28,685 bases of DNA from Bacillota bacterium (GTDB lineage Bacteria; Bacillota; Clostridia; Christensenellales; Aristaeellaceae), in assembly GCA_023459275.1 (NCBI GenBank), contig JAEWVC010000080.1, forward strand, positions 1-28,685, read 5' to 3'. Under the pieces are notes generated by a model that worked only from the letters and a program-made list of their open reading frames with translations, had not been told where the DNA came from and did not search any database. Positions 15,598 through 24,188 of the stretch are shown piece by piece. Made by a program: the position numbers and the translations under genes. Within the stretch, counting starts at the first letter, position 1, and every line of letters begins with the position of its first letter.

Positions 15598-16428
15598 TTG
15601 CTCACGGACATGAAAACCCTCTTGGACATCGCCGAAAAAAAGGGCTGTGCCATCCCGGCCTTCAACGTCTACAACCAGGAAACGGCGCTGGGCGTGCTTT
15701 TTGCCGCCCAGGAAAGCAACGCCTGCGTGATTTTGCAAATGTACAGCCGCCTGTTTTCCAACTTTGAAGCGGAATTTCTGGCCCCCTCCCTTTTGGAAGC
15801 CGCCCGCCGGGCCAAGGTAAAGGTGGCATTGCACCTGGATCACGGCGCCAATGACGAGGTGGCCGTCAAAGCGGTGCGGTGGGGCTTCACCAGCGTAATG
15901 CGGGACGCCAGCACCCTGCCCCTTGCGGAAAATATCGCCGCTACCCGCAAAGTGGTGGATTTCTGCCGGCCCGTAAACGTATCGGTGGAAGGTGAGCTTG
16001 GGCACATCGGCTCCACCAGCGAGGAGATCGGCACGGAATACACCCGGGTGGACGAAGCCGTAGCCTATGTGAAGGAAACCGGAGTGGACGCGCTGGCCGT
16101 TATGGTGGGCACGGCCCACGGCCATTATAAGCAGGCTCCGGTGATCGCCGCGGACCGCATACGGGAAATCAAGGCCGCCACCGGAACCGCGCTGGTGCTC
16201 CACGGCGGCAGCGGCGTGCCGGATGACCAGATTCAGGCCGCCGTAAAGGCCGGCGTCCGCAAGATCAACTTCGGCACGGACGTATGCTGTTCCTTTCTGG
16301 ACCAGGTATTCGCAACCAGCCGTGGCCTGATTGCCGTGGACGTGTTCATGAAAGAACCCATCCAGGCCGTCAAACGGTTCGCTTTGTCCAAGATCAGCCT
16401 GTTGATGGCGGAGGGCAGCAATGGATAA
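15598..16428 (+). CDS. Class II fructose/tagatose-bisphosphate-type aldolase
   Basis: A 276-residue zinc aldolase that reversibly splits a ketose (bis)phosphate into dihydroxyacetone phosphate and an aldehyde. With the TTG start, motifs are HLDHG (H79-G83: catalytic D81, zinc H82), SVEGELGHIG, GTAHGHYK (zinc H174), VLHGGSG (zinc H202) and KINFGTDV for phosphate binding. The N-terminus MLTDMKTLLDIAEKKGCAIPAFNVYN matches the family start, further supporting TTG. Length equals the GatY/KbaY/IolJ/FbaA range of about 280; the sequence alone does not tell these apart. It is first in the operon and overlaps the PfkB kinase by 8 bp, so kinase and aldolase probably act one after the other. Confidence 0.9.
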   Translation: MLTDMKTLLDIAEKKGCAIPAFNVYNQETALGVLFAAQESNACVILQMYSRLFSNFEAEFLAPSLLEAARRAKVKVALHLDHGANDEVAVKAVRWGFTSVMRDASTLPLAENIAATRKVVDFCRPVNVSVEGELGHIGSTSEEIGTEYTRVDEAVAYVKETGVDALAVMVGTAHGHYKQAPVIAADRIREIKAATGTALVLHGGSGVPDDQIQAAVKAGVRKINFGTDVCCSFLDQVFATSRGLIAVDVFMKEPIQAVKRFALSKISLLMAEGSNG

Positions 16429-17344
16429 GGCATGGCCGCAGGTGATCGGCATCGGCTCCACCGTATACGATACGCTGATGGTGGTGGACGGCTTTCCCGC
16501 CGAGGACACCAAAATGCAGGGTATCGAGACCAAGATCCAGGGGGGTGGGCCCTGCGCCACCGCGCTGGTGGCGGCCGCAAAACTTGGGGTTTCCGCCGCC
16601 TACATGGGCACTGTGGGAGACGATCCCTTTGGCCGCTACATGATGGATGACCTGGAAAAATGGGGCGTGAGCACAGCCTATGTGCGCCGGGTGCCGGACA
16701 GGGTCTCCTTTCACGCGGTGGTGCTGCTGAACAGGCAAAACGCCAGCCGTACCTGCGTGTGGAACCGGGGCACGGTGGAGCCGCCCACCCCGGCGGATGT
16801 AGACACGGAGGTACTTTCCCACGCCAAGGTCCTGCACCTGGACGGCCACATGCTGGATGCCGCCATCCACGCCGCCAGGCTGTGCAGGCAGATGGGCGTA
16901 AAGGTGAGCCATGACGCGGGCGGCACGTATCCGGGCATTGAAAAGTTGCTTCCCCATGTGGATTACCTGATCCCCTCGCAGGAGTTCGCGCTGAAGATCA
17001 CGGGGGCGAAAACTCCGGAGGACGCGGCGCTTGCGCTGTATCAAACGTATCATCCAGAGCTGGTGGTGCTTACCCAGGGCGTGCGGGGCGGCATCCTGCT
17101 GGATGAAAAGGGCCTGCGGCGCTATGAAAGCTTCAAGGTGGAAGTAAAGGACAGCAACGGCAGCGGCGATACCTTCCACGGCGCCTTTGCGGCGGGCCGG
17201 CTGAAAGGGATGGACAACGATGCGGCCTGCCTGTACGCCAGCGCCGCCGCGGCCATCAAATGCACACGCCTTGGGGCCCGTCTGGGCATGCCCACGGACG
17301 CGGAATGCCGCGCTTTCCTGCATGAAAGGGGGATTACGCTATGA
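16421..17344 (+). CDS. PfkB-family sugar kinase
   Basis: A 307-residue ribokinase-type kinase. The N-terminal substrate motif GGGPCATALVAAAKLG is near residues 44-59, followed by GTVGDDPFG; the C-terminal signature DSNGSGDTFHGAFAAG surrounds the catalytic base D250. The usual GAGD anion hole is GSGD here, a mild change. Family members include tagatose-6-phosphate, 1-phosphofructo-, 2-keto-3-deoxygluconate and 5-keto-2-deoxygluconate (IolC) kinases. Since it overlaps the aldolase by 8 bp, it probably adds the phosphate to the aldolase substrate. GAGGG stands nine bases before its ATG. It also overlaps the next gene by 4 bp. Confidence 0.9.
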   Translation: MDKAWPQVIGIGSTVYDTLMVVDGFPAEDTKMQGIETKIQGGGPCATALVAAAKLGVSAAYMGTVGDDPFGRYMMDDLEKWGVSTAYVRRVPDRVSFHAVVLLNRQNASRTCVWNRGTVEPPTPADVDTEVLSHAKVLHLDGHMLDAAIHAARLCRQMGVKVSHDAGGTYPGIEKLLPHVDYLIPSQEFALKITGAKTPEDAALALYQTYHPELVVLTQGVRGGILLDEKGLRRYESFKVEVKDSNGSGDTFHGAFAAGRLKGMDNDAACLYASAAAAIKCTRLGARLGMPTDAECRAFLHERGITL

Positions 17345-18189
17345 GCCTTGTTACCTTGCGCAACGGACATCTAACAGTCACCATCTCCACCCTGGGGGCG
17401 GAGCTGCAGTCCATCCTGGACAAAAGCGGCGCCGAAAGGCTGTGGCAGGGCGACCCCGCCTTCTGGACGGGCCGGGCACCCATCCTCTTCCCCATGGCGG
17501 GCGGTCTCAAGGAAGACTGCTATATTCTGGACGGGCAGAGGTATGAAATGCCTAAGCACGGCCACGTGCGCAAGCTGGAATGGCGCGCGGAGACGGCAAG
17601 CGATGTTTCCGCCACCTTCCTGACAACGGAAAAGCACCCGGGCTTCCCCTTTGATTACGAGCTGCGCGCCCGCTACACCCTGGAGGGAAGTGCTTTGCGG
17701 GTGGAATACATTGTGGACAATAAGGGGGACAGGGCGTTTTACTACGGTCTGGGCGCCCATGAAGCCTACGCGGCGCCGGAGGGGATCGAGGCCTATGAGA
17801 TCGTCTTTGACCAAGAGGAGCGGCTGGAAAACTACGTGCTGGAGGGGAACCTCATCCGCCGGGAACCGGTAGTCCTGGCGGAGCACGCCAGCACCCTGCC
17901 GCTGAAATACGCATATTTCACCGTGGACGCGCTGGTTTTCCCTGCCCTCAAAAGCCGGAGCGTCACGCTTCAAAGCAGGCTGCACGGCCGCACCGTACAG
18001 GTTGCCTATCCGGGCCATGATGTCCTGATGCTCTGGACCAAGCCGGGCGCGGGGTATATCTGCATTGAGCCCTGGCTCAACGCCCCGGACTTTGTGGACC
18101 ACGACCTGCAGATTGCCAACAAGCCGGGCTGTGTGCGGCTCGCGCCCGGGGAGAGCAGGACACACGTCCACACCATTGCCATCGGATAA
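17341..18189 (+). CDS. Aldose 1-epimerase family protein (LacX-like)
   Basis: A 282-residue mutarotase-fold protein, expected to interconvert the alpha and beta forms of a free or phosphorylated sugar. Landmarks are STLGAELQSI at the N-terminus, MPKHGHVRKL (H73, H75), GLGAHEAYAAP (H140) and YICIEPWLNAPD (E243, the probable general base), in the order seen in galactose mutarotase relatives. It is closest in style to LacX of lactose/tagatose-6-phosphate operons; it is not a canonical GalM, which is about 340 residues. The ATG overlaps the kinase stop (ATGA). Confidence 0.85.
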   Translation: MSLVTLRNGHLTVTISTLGAELQSILDKSGAERLWQGDPAFWTGRAPILFPMAGGLKEDCYILDGQRYEMPKHGHVRKLEWRAETASDVSATFLTTEKHPGFPFDYELRARYTLEGSALRVEYIVDNKGDRAFYYGLGAHEAYAAPEGIEAYEIVFDQEERLENYVLEGNLIRREPVVLAEHASTLPLKYAYFTVDALVFPALKSRSVTLQSRLHGRTVQVAYPGHDVLMLWTKPGAGYICIEPWLNAPDFVDHDLQIANKPGCVRLAPGESRTHVHTIAIG

Positions 18190-18201
18190 GGAGGATGCCC
18201 C

Positions 18202-18870
18202 GTGGATACGCTTGCGTCCCTGAAAACAAAAAACCCCGGCCTTCCCTTCCATTCGGTTTACGATCCGGCTTTCCTGGCCTATGGCCGGGTGCTTGACATG
18301 GATACCGGCGCACTGGCGGAAGCCTGCCAGGCAGTTGCCGCGATGCCGGAATCCGGCAGCCGGTATGTGCCCAGCCTTAAGGAACTGGAGGCTTTGCCCG
18401 GTTTCGCGGAAATAAGCCACACCTTGGGCGGAGAACTGGATATAGAAATCGGCTGCTGCTGGGGATATAACCGGCTGCTGAACTGCCTGGAATACCACCG
18501 CTCCAGCGAATGGAACATCGCCGTCACCGACATGGTGCTTTTGCTGGCCCGGCAGCAGGATATGAAGGGCTTTACGCTGCCCGAAGGCAAAATAGAAGCC
18601 TTCTTTTTCCCGAAGGGCGCGGCCATTGAGGTGTATGCCACCTCGCTGCACTTCTGCCCCTGCCAGACACAGGACAGCGGCTTCATCAGCATCGTCATCC
18701 TGCCCCGGGGCACCAACCTTCCCCTGGACGCGCCGCGGCCGGAAGGCGGGGACGGCCGCCTTTTGTGGGCGAAAAACAAATGGCTCATTGCCCATGGGAA
18801 GAACCTGGCTACGGTCAGCAGGGGTGCATATCCCGGCCTGCAGGGCGAAAATTATCAAATCAATTACTGA
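18202..18870 (+). CDS. DUF4867-like protein, unknown function
   Basis: A 222-residue soluble protein with no signal peptide or membrane segment. From recall it fits the DUF4867 family, found beside aldolase, kinase and LacX-like genes in Bacillota. The second half (EAFFFPKGAAIEVYATSLHF, then CPCQTQDSGFISIVILP) has a strand-rich, cupin-like look, and with H and C residues could bind a metal or a sugar acid; this is a reading of pattern only. The start is GTG at 18202, set by AAGGAGGA at 18188-18195; no in-frame ATG gives a better beginning. It lies 12 bp after the epimerase and 11 bp before the FAD protein, so it belongs to the operon. Confidence 0.7.
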   Translation: MDTLASLKTKNPGLPFHSVYDPAFLAYGRVLDMDTGALAEACQAVAAMPESGSRYVPSLKELEALPGFAEISHTLGGELDIEIGCCWGYNRLLNCLEYHRSSEWNIAVTDMVLLLARQQDMKGFTLPEGKIEAFFFPKGAAIEVYATSLHFCPCQTQDSGFISIVILPRGTNLPLDAPRPEGGDGRLLWAKNKWLIAHGKNLATVSRGAYPGLQGENYQINY

Positions 18871-18881
18871 GGTGAGCAAGC

Positions 18882-20306
18882 ATGGAACGAAAGGCATTCA
18901 TGGGCGATATGATCCGCACGGAGCTGGAGGATGTGGTGGGTGTCGACAACGTGTCCACCCGGGAGAGCGACCGCATGATCTATGGCGTGGACTACTTCTG
19001 GGTGGGCCGCATGTGGGCCGACCGGGGACAGATACCGCCTATGCCGGACATTATCGTATGCCCCGGCACTAGCCTGGAGGTTTCAAAAATTCTGAAAATC
19101 GCCAATTATTATAAAATTCCGGTCAATATCTGGGGCGGCGGCTCCGGCAGCCAGGGCGGCGCGCTGCCCATGGCCGGCGGCATTTTAATGGATATGAAGC
19201 GCATGTGCCGCCTGATCGCGCTTGATGAGGAGTCCCGCACCATCACGGCGGAGGCGGGCATGATCTTTCAGCAGCTGGAGTGGTACGCCAACGAAAAGGG
19301 CTATTCCTGCCAGCACATCCCTTCCTGCCTCACCTGCGGCACCGTTGGCGGGGCGCTGGGCCACCGGGGCATCGGCATCATGAGCACCAAGTACGGCAAG
19401 ATCGACGACCAGTGCATCAGCATGGAGATCGTGCTGCCCAACGGCGATATCATGAACACCCTTCCCGTGCCCAAGCATGCTGCCGGCCCCGACCTCAACC
19501 AGATCTTCATCGGCAGCGAGGGCACCCTGGGGGTGATCACCAAGGCCACCTTCAAGCTGTTTGACCAGCCGGAATCCAGGCAGTTCCGTGCCTTTCTGTT
19601 CCCTGACATGCATTCCGGGCTGATGGCTGGGCGGGACATGCTGCAAAAGGTGAAGCCCTCCATCCTGCGCTTTTTCGACGAGGCGGAGACTACCAGCATC
19701 ATCAAAAAGGTGCTGGGCTTTGAGAAAAAGGGCTGCTTCATGAACCTGGCGGTGGAAGGCGTCAAGCGCATCGCGGATATCGAGATGGAGATCATCCTGG
19801 ACATCTGCCAAAAGTGGGGTGCCCAGGACCTGGGGGCCGACTACGGCGAAAAGTGGTACCAAAACCGCATCACCTTCTTCTACCCCGGCCACATCATGGA
19901 CATTCCGCAAATGTTCGGCACCATGGATACCGTGGCCACCTTTGACAATATCGAAAAAATCTATTGGGCCATGAAGCACGCCATCGAAGACAATTTCCCC
20001 AATGTGAAGTTCATCGCCCACTGCAGCCACTGGTACGAGTGGGGAACCATGATCTATGACCGGTTCATCATGGATCACCCCCCTCAGGACCCCCTGGAGG
20101 CCATCCGCCTGCACAACCAAATCTGGAACGCGGGCGTCCGGGCCGCCATGGCAAACGGCGGCGTGATCAACGACCACCACGGCATCGGGCTGAAACTGAG
20201 CCGCCTGATGAAGGAACAGTACGGACCCGCCATGCAGGTGCTGGAGGGACTGAAAAAATCCCTGGACCCCAACGGGATTATGAACCCCTACAAGCTGGGG
20301 CTGTAA
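18882..20306 (+). CDS. FAD-binding 2-hydroxyacid dehydrogenase (GlcD/LctD-like)
   Basis: A 474-residue flavoprotein of the VAO/PCMH superfamily. The FAD loop is at 84-95 (WGGGSGSQGGAL), with TITAEAGMIFQQLEWYANEKG, CGTVGGALGHRGIG and GSEGTLGVITKA as further FAD-domain landmarks; the C-terminal FAD-oxidase part ends with NDHHGIGLKLSR (N430-R441, holding H432/H433) and SLDPNGIMNPYKLGL. Relatives are glycolate oxidase GlcD, D-lactate dehydrogenases, and alkylglycerone-phosphate synthase, which shares the His-rich motif. With an Fe-S protein and LarA following and EtfBA two genes further, oxidation of lactate or another 2-hydroxyacid with electrons passed to ETF is the best reading. GAGGTGAG precedes the ATG. 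Confidence 0.85.
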   Translation: MERKAFMGDMIRTELEDVVGVDNVSTRESDRMIYGVDYFWVGRMWADRGQIPPMPDIIVCPGTSLEVSKILKIANYYKIPVNIWGGGSGSQGGALPMAGGILMDMKRMCRLIALDEESRTITAEAGMIFQQLEWYANEKGYSCQHIPSCLTCGTVGGALGHRGIGIMSTKYGKIDDQCISMEIVLPNGDIMNTLPVPKHAAGPDLNQIFIGSEGTLGVITKATFKLFDQPESRQFRAFLFPDMHSGLMAGRDMLQKVKPSILRFFDEAETTSIIKKVLGFEKKGCFMNLAVEGVKRIADIEMEIILDICQKWGAQDLGADYGEKWYQNRITFFYPGHIMDIPQMFGTMDTVATFDNIEKIYWAMKHAIEDNFPNVKFIAHCSHWYEWGTMIYDRFIMDHPPQDPLEAIRLHNQIWNAGVRAAMANGGVINDHHGIGLKLSRLMKEQYGPAMQVLEGLKKSLDPNGIMNPYKLGL

Positions 20307-20318
20307 GGAGGAAGCGAT

Positions 20319-21401
20319 ATGTACAGCGAAAAAGCCAGAAAACACGCCGACGCCTGCCGCTTTTGCTGGATGTGCCGGCACCTCTGCCCCGTGGAGCTTG
20401 CAACCGGCAAGGAAACGGGCACGCCCCGGGCCAAGGGGCTGATGGTGTCCATGTTCGAGCGCGGCTATCCCATGGACGCGGATGCCGCCGCCATGATGTA
20501 CGAATGCATGATGTGCTACGCCTGCGTCAACGACTGCGCCACGGGCTTCGAGCCGCCCATCTACATCCGGGAGGCCAGGACCCAGGCGGTACTGAACGGC
20601 CTTGTGCCGCCGTATGTGCAGCGGGTGCTGGATAACGTAACTGAAACGGGGAATATCTACGGTGCAAAGGAATGCAAGGTTGATTTGGCCGGCATTCCCG
20701 AAACCGGGGATACCCTGGTATGGCTTGGCGAAACCGCAAGGTATGCTGTTCCCGAAACAGCGGTTGCGCTTTTGAGCCTTCTTCAAAAGGCGGGGGTGGC
20801 CTTCGCCGTGCTGAAGGATGAACCGGCTTCCGGCGCAATGCTGGGCGATCTTACGGGCTTCATCGAGGATGTGCGCGCCCAGGCGAAAAAGGCCGCCGGG
20901 GCCATCCTTAAAACCGGTGCAAAGCGCGTCGTGGTGCTGGACAGCTATGACGCGGCGCTTTTCCTGCATGAATACAAGGATTGGGGGATCAGCCTTCCCG
21001 AGATCGTCACCGCCACTTCCTTTGTAGACGGCCTTGTAAAGAAAGGAAAGCTTTCCCCCCGCAAAGCCTCCCTTGCCGTGAGCTACCACGACGGCAGCCG
21101 CTTGGCCAGGGACCTCAACGAGCACCAGCCCGCCCGTGACCTGCTGGCCTCCGTGGGCTGTGAGCTTCATGAAATGTTTTTGAACCGCCGCCTTTCCAAA
21201 TGCTGCGGCAGCGCCGTAGCCGGCCAGTATATGCCAAGGGTCAGGCAGGGTGCCGCGGAAAACCGCTGGAAGGACATGATGCGCACCTCCGCCAAAACCC
21301 TGGTGGCGGCCTGCCCCCAAAGCACCGAGGCGCTTGCCCAAACCGTTCCGGAAGGGTATACTTACAAGGACCTTTTCGTGCTGCTGAACGAGCGGACATA
21401 A
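20319..21401 (+). CDS. Fe-S subunit, GlcF/HdrD-like, with degenerate CCG domains
   Basis: A 360-residue electron carrier. The N-terminus has two complete [4Fe-4S] motifs, C13/C16/C19/C23 and C63/C66/C69/C73. The rest follows the two-CCG-domain plan of GlcF, GlpC and HdrD, but most cluster cysteines are gone: in the first domain the usual GC is G137-E138 and CCG is A170-S171-G172; in the second only C295-C296 (CCGS) and C332 (ACPQS) remain, with YHDGSR where YHDPC is expected. The protein probably keeps the two cubane clusters but not normal non-cubane CCG clusters. It sits 12 bp after the FAD dehydrogenase and is probably its partner, passing electrons on to EtfAB. Confidence 0.85.
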   Translation: MYSEKARKHADACRFCWMCRHLCPVELATGKETGTPRAKGLMVSMFERGYPMDADAAAMMYECMMCYACVNDCATGFEPPIYIREARTQAVLNGLVPPYVQRVLDNVTETGNIYGAKECKVDLAGIPETGDTLVWLGETARYAVPETAVALLSLLQKAGVAFAVLKDEPASGAMLGDLTGFIEDVRAQAKKAAGAILKTGAKRVVVLDSYDAALFLHEYKDWGISLPEIVTATSFVDGLVKKGKLSPRKASLAVSYHDGSRLARDLNEHQPARDLLASVGCELHEMFLNRRLSKCCGSAVAGQYMPRVRQGAAENRWKDMMRTSAKTLVAACPQSTEALAQTVPEGYTYKDLFVLLNERT

Positions 21402-21428
21402 GGCACTTCATGAACCGGGGGAATTGCT

Positions 21429-22703
21429 ATGCAAGCCATTGACCTGCCCTACGGAAAAGGAACCGTTACCCTGCATGTGGAGGAATCGCGCCTGGTGGGC
21501 ATCCTACGGCCCGGCCACGCCCCAAAGGAAGAAGCTTTGGACCAGAAGGCGCTGGTGACGCAGGCGCTCGAGCATCCCATCGCCTCCCAAAGGCTTTGCG
21601 AACTTGCCAAAGACAAACGCCGGGTGCTGGTCATCACCAGCGACCATACCCGCCCCGTTCCCAGCCGCATTACCCTGCCGCTGTACTTGAAGGAGATCCG
21701 CAGCGGCAATCCGGATGCGGAGATCGTGATCCTTATCGCCACGGGGATGCACAGGCCCACCACCGAGGCGGAGCTTCGGGCAAAGCTAGGCGACGGGATC
21801 GTGGATCATGAGCGCATCGTGGTGCACCGGTCGGAGGATGAGGGAAGCATGGTGCATCTGGGCACGCTGCCCTCCGGCGGCGAGCTTTGGCTGAACAAGC
21901 TGGTGACTTGGGCGGACCTCATCGTATCGGAAGGATTCATCGAGCCGCATTTCTTCGCGGGCTTCTCCGGCGGTCGCAAGAGCATCCTTCCGGGCATCGC
22001 CTCCCGCAAAACCGTGCTGTACAATCACAACGCAATGTTTATCAAGGACCGAAACGCCGTGCAGGGCAGCCTGCAGGACAATCCCATCCATCGGGATATG
22101 CTCTTTGCCGCAAAAACCGCCGGTTTGGCGTTCATTCTCAATGTACTTATCGACGCGGAAAAGCGGATCATCGCCGCGGTGGCCGGGGACCCGGAGGAGG
22201 CCCACAGGCAGGGCTGCGCACTTTGCGCGCGCCTGACAAGCGTCACCCCCGTCTCCGCCGATATCGTCGTCACCGGGAACGGCGGCTATCCGCTGGACCA
22301 GAACGTGTACCAGGCCGTAAAAGCCATGACCGCCGCCGAGGCCTGCGTGGACTTTGGCGGGGTGATCATCATCTGCGCGGCATTGGGAGACGGCCACGGC
22401 GGGGAGGCGTTTTACCGCTGGTTTGCCGACAGGGACGGGCCCGAGGCCGTGGCAAAAGCAATCGAGAACATCCCGCCGGAGGAAACGCGCATGGACCAGT
22501 GGGAAGCCCAAATCCTGGCCCGGGTCATGAGAAAAGCTGTCTGCATCTTTGTCACAGGGGAAGAAAACCGCCGTCTCATCGAAAGCATGCATATGCTGTG
22601 GGCCCCCACGCCCGACGCGGCGCTTGCGGAAGCAACGCGGGCGATGGGAGAAAGTGCCACGGTCGCCGTCATTCCCGATGGTGTGGGCGTGATCCTTCAA
22701 TAA
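21429..22703 (+). CDS. larA: Nickel-pincer lactate racemase LarA family
   Basis: A 424-residue LarA homologue, which interconverts L- and D-lactate using the nickel-pincer nucleotide cofactor. Every residue I recall as important in Lactiplantibacillus plantarum LarA is present at the same number: D72 and R75 (SDHTRP), H108 (TGMHRP), H174 (EPHFFAGF), K184 (GGRKSI, cofactor anchor), H200 (YNHNA, nickel ligand), Y294 and K298 (YQAVKAM, lactate contact). This favours lactate, although LarA homologues acting on other 2-hydroxyacids and aldonates are known. Cofactor genes larB, larC and larE are not in the window. Its place between the Fe-S subunit and the ETF genes suggests it feeds the right enantiomer to the FAD dehydrogenase. 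Confidence 0.9.
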   Translation: MQAIDLPYGKGTVTLHVEESRLVGILRPGHAPKEEALDQKALVTQALEHPIASQRLCELAKDKRRVLVITSDHTRPVPSRITLPLYLKEIRSGNPDAEIVILIATGMHRPTTEAELRAKLGDGIVDHERIVVHRSEDEGSMVHLGTLPSGGELWLNKLVTWADLIVSEGFIEPHFFAGFSGGRKSILPGIASRKTVLYNHNAMFIKDRNAVQGSLQDNPIHRDMLFAAKTAGLAFILNVLIDAEKRIIAAVAGDPEEAHRQGCALCARLTSVTPVSADIVVTGNGGYPLDQNVYQAVKAMTAAEACVDFGGVIIICAALGDGHGGEAFYRWFADRDGPEAVAKAIENIPPEETRMDQWEAQILARVMRKAVCIFVTGEENRRLIESMHMLWAPTPDAALAEATRAMGESATVAVIPDGVGVILQ

Positions 22704-22721
22704 GCGGAAAGGAGATTTTCC

Positions 22722-24188
22722 ATGCGGTATCTGCTGGGCGTGGATTTCGGGGGCAGCGCCTCCAAGGCCACGCTGCTTCAGGAGGATGGCCGGGTGCGGG
22801 CCACAGCGGAGTGCGAGTACCCCACCTATTACCCCCGCAACGGCTGGGCGGAGCAGGATCCGGAGGATTCCTACCGCGCGCTTATTGCAAACGTGCGCCA
22901 GATTATACAGAAAACGGGCATCGACGCCAAGCAGATCATCGCCCTTTCCCTGGACGCGGCCACCCATACCGCTGTACTGCTTAATGAAAAGGACCGGGTG
23001 GTGCGCCCCGCCATCTACTGGACGGATGCCCGGGCCGGGGAACAGGCTGCAAGGCTCAAAAAAGAATATGGGGAAGAGATCATCCGCCTGTGCTACAACA
23101 GCGTGTCCAGCCTGTGGACGCTTCCCCAGCTTGTATGGCTGAAGGAAAACGAGCCGGAAACCCTTCATAAAACGCGCAAGCTGATGTCTGTCAAGGATTA
23201 TGTCCGTTTCAGGCTTACCGGCGATTACTTAACCGACAGCATCGAGGCCATGGGCTTTATGCTGCTGGACGTAAAGAAAAACGAATGGTCGCCGCTTTTG
23301 TGCTCCCTGGCGGGGATCGATGAAAAAATACTCCCGCCCATCGCGGACCCCATGGCCAGGGTTTCGCCCCTTACGGAAAAGGCGCTGGCGGACACCGGGC
23401 TTTCCCCTTCCACCATGGTCATCGCCGGGGCCACGGACACGGTGATGGAGGTCTACGCCGCGGGAGCCGTCCGGGTTGGCCAGGCCACGGTAAAACTGGC
23501 CACCGCCGGGCGCATATGCCCCATCACGGATCATGCGGTGGTGGACCCCAAACTCGTCACTTACCGGCACGTGGCTAACGGCCTGTGGTATCCCGGCACG
23601 GCCACCAAGTCCTGCGCCGCCTCCAACCGCTGGTACAGGGATACCTTCGGGGGCGATTATGATGAAATGAGCGCGGCGGCCGCCAAGGTGAGGCGCGGCT
23701 GCGAGGGCCTTTTTTTCCATCCCTACCTGCAAGGGGAGATCACGCCCTATCTGGATGATAAGCTTCGGGCCAGCTTCATCGGCGTGGCGGGCTATCATAC
23801 CAAAGCGCACTTCAACCGCGCGGTGCTGGAGGGCGTGGCCTATTCCATGAAGGACTGTTATGAAACCCTCAAAGCCATGGGCATCGCCCCCAAGGAGGCG
23901 GCGGTGATCGGCGGCGGAGCCAAATCCCCCCTCTGGCGTCAAATTTTGGCGGATATGCTGAACATCCCCCTTACGACGGTGGACAGCGTGGACAGTTCCC
24001 TGGGCAGCGCCATGCTGGCGGGGGTGGCAGCCGGCGTATTTTCAAACCATGAAGAGGCGGTGCGCGCCTGTGTGCGCATACACGGCGTCACGGAGCCGGA
24101 CCCGGAAGGTGCCGCCTTCTATGATGAGGGATTTCCTGTGTACAAACGCGTACAGGCCGCTTTGGCACCCATCTATCACGCGCTATGA
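22722..24188 (+). CDS. FGGY-family carbohydrate kinase (xylulokinase-like)
   Basis: A 488-residue ATP-dependent sugar kinase. The phosphate loop LGVDFGGSASKATLL opens the protein; SLDAATHTAVLLNEKDRVVRPAIYWTDAR contributes the sugar site; GATDTV holds the catalytic base D239; the signature region EGVAYSMKDCYETLKAMG is followed by IGGGAKSPLWRQILADMLNIPL. The order and length fit xylulokinase and relatives; substrates in the group range from ketopentoses to erythritol and deoxysugar ketoses, so no symbol is given. It sits inside the lactate/ETF cassette (18 bp after larA, 4-bp overlap with etfB), which ties sugar phosphorylation and hydroxyacid oxidation into one transcript. Confidence 0.88.
   Translation: MRYLLGVDFGGSASKATLLQEDGRVRATAECEYPTYYPRNGWAEQDPEDSYRALIANVRQIIQKTGIDAKQIIALSLDAATHTAVLLNEKDRVVRPAIYWTDARAGEQAARLKKEYGEEIIRLCYNSVSSLWTLPQLVWLKENEPETLHKTRKLMSVKDYVRFRLTGDYLTDSIEAMGFMLLDVKKNEWSPLLCSLAGIDEKILPPIADPMARVSPLTEKALADTGLSPSTMVIAGATDTVMEVYAAGAVRVGQATVKLATAGRICPITDHAVVDPKLVTYRHVANGLWYPGTATKSCAASNRWYRDTFGGDYDEMSAAAAKVRRGCEGLFFHPYLQGEITPYLDDKLRASFIGVAGYHTKAHFNRAVLEGVAYSMKDCYETLKAMGIAPKEAAVIGGGAKSPLWRQILADMLNIPLTTVDSVDSSLGSAMLAGVAAGVFSNHEEAVRACVRIHGVTEPDPEGAAFYDEGFPVYKRVQAALAPIYHAL

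Noticed and set aside
17371..18897. Minus-strand open frame of 508 codons
   Set aside because: Antisense to the LacX-like and DUF4867-like genes; no family motif and no ribosome binding site or operon partner.
19185..21341. Minus-strand open frame of 718 codons
   Set aside because: It lies antisense to the FAD dehydrogenase and the Fe-S gene, both with strong family motifs. Its translation is rich in H, G and V without recognisable domains, as expected for an antisense shadow of GC-rich codons.
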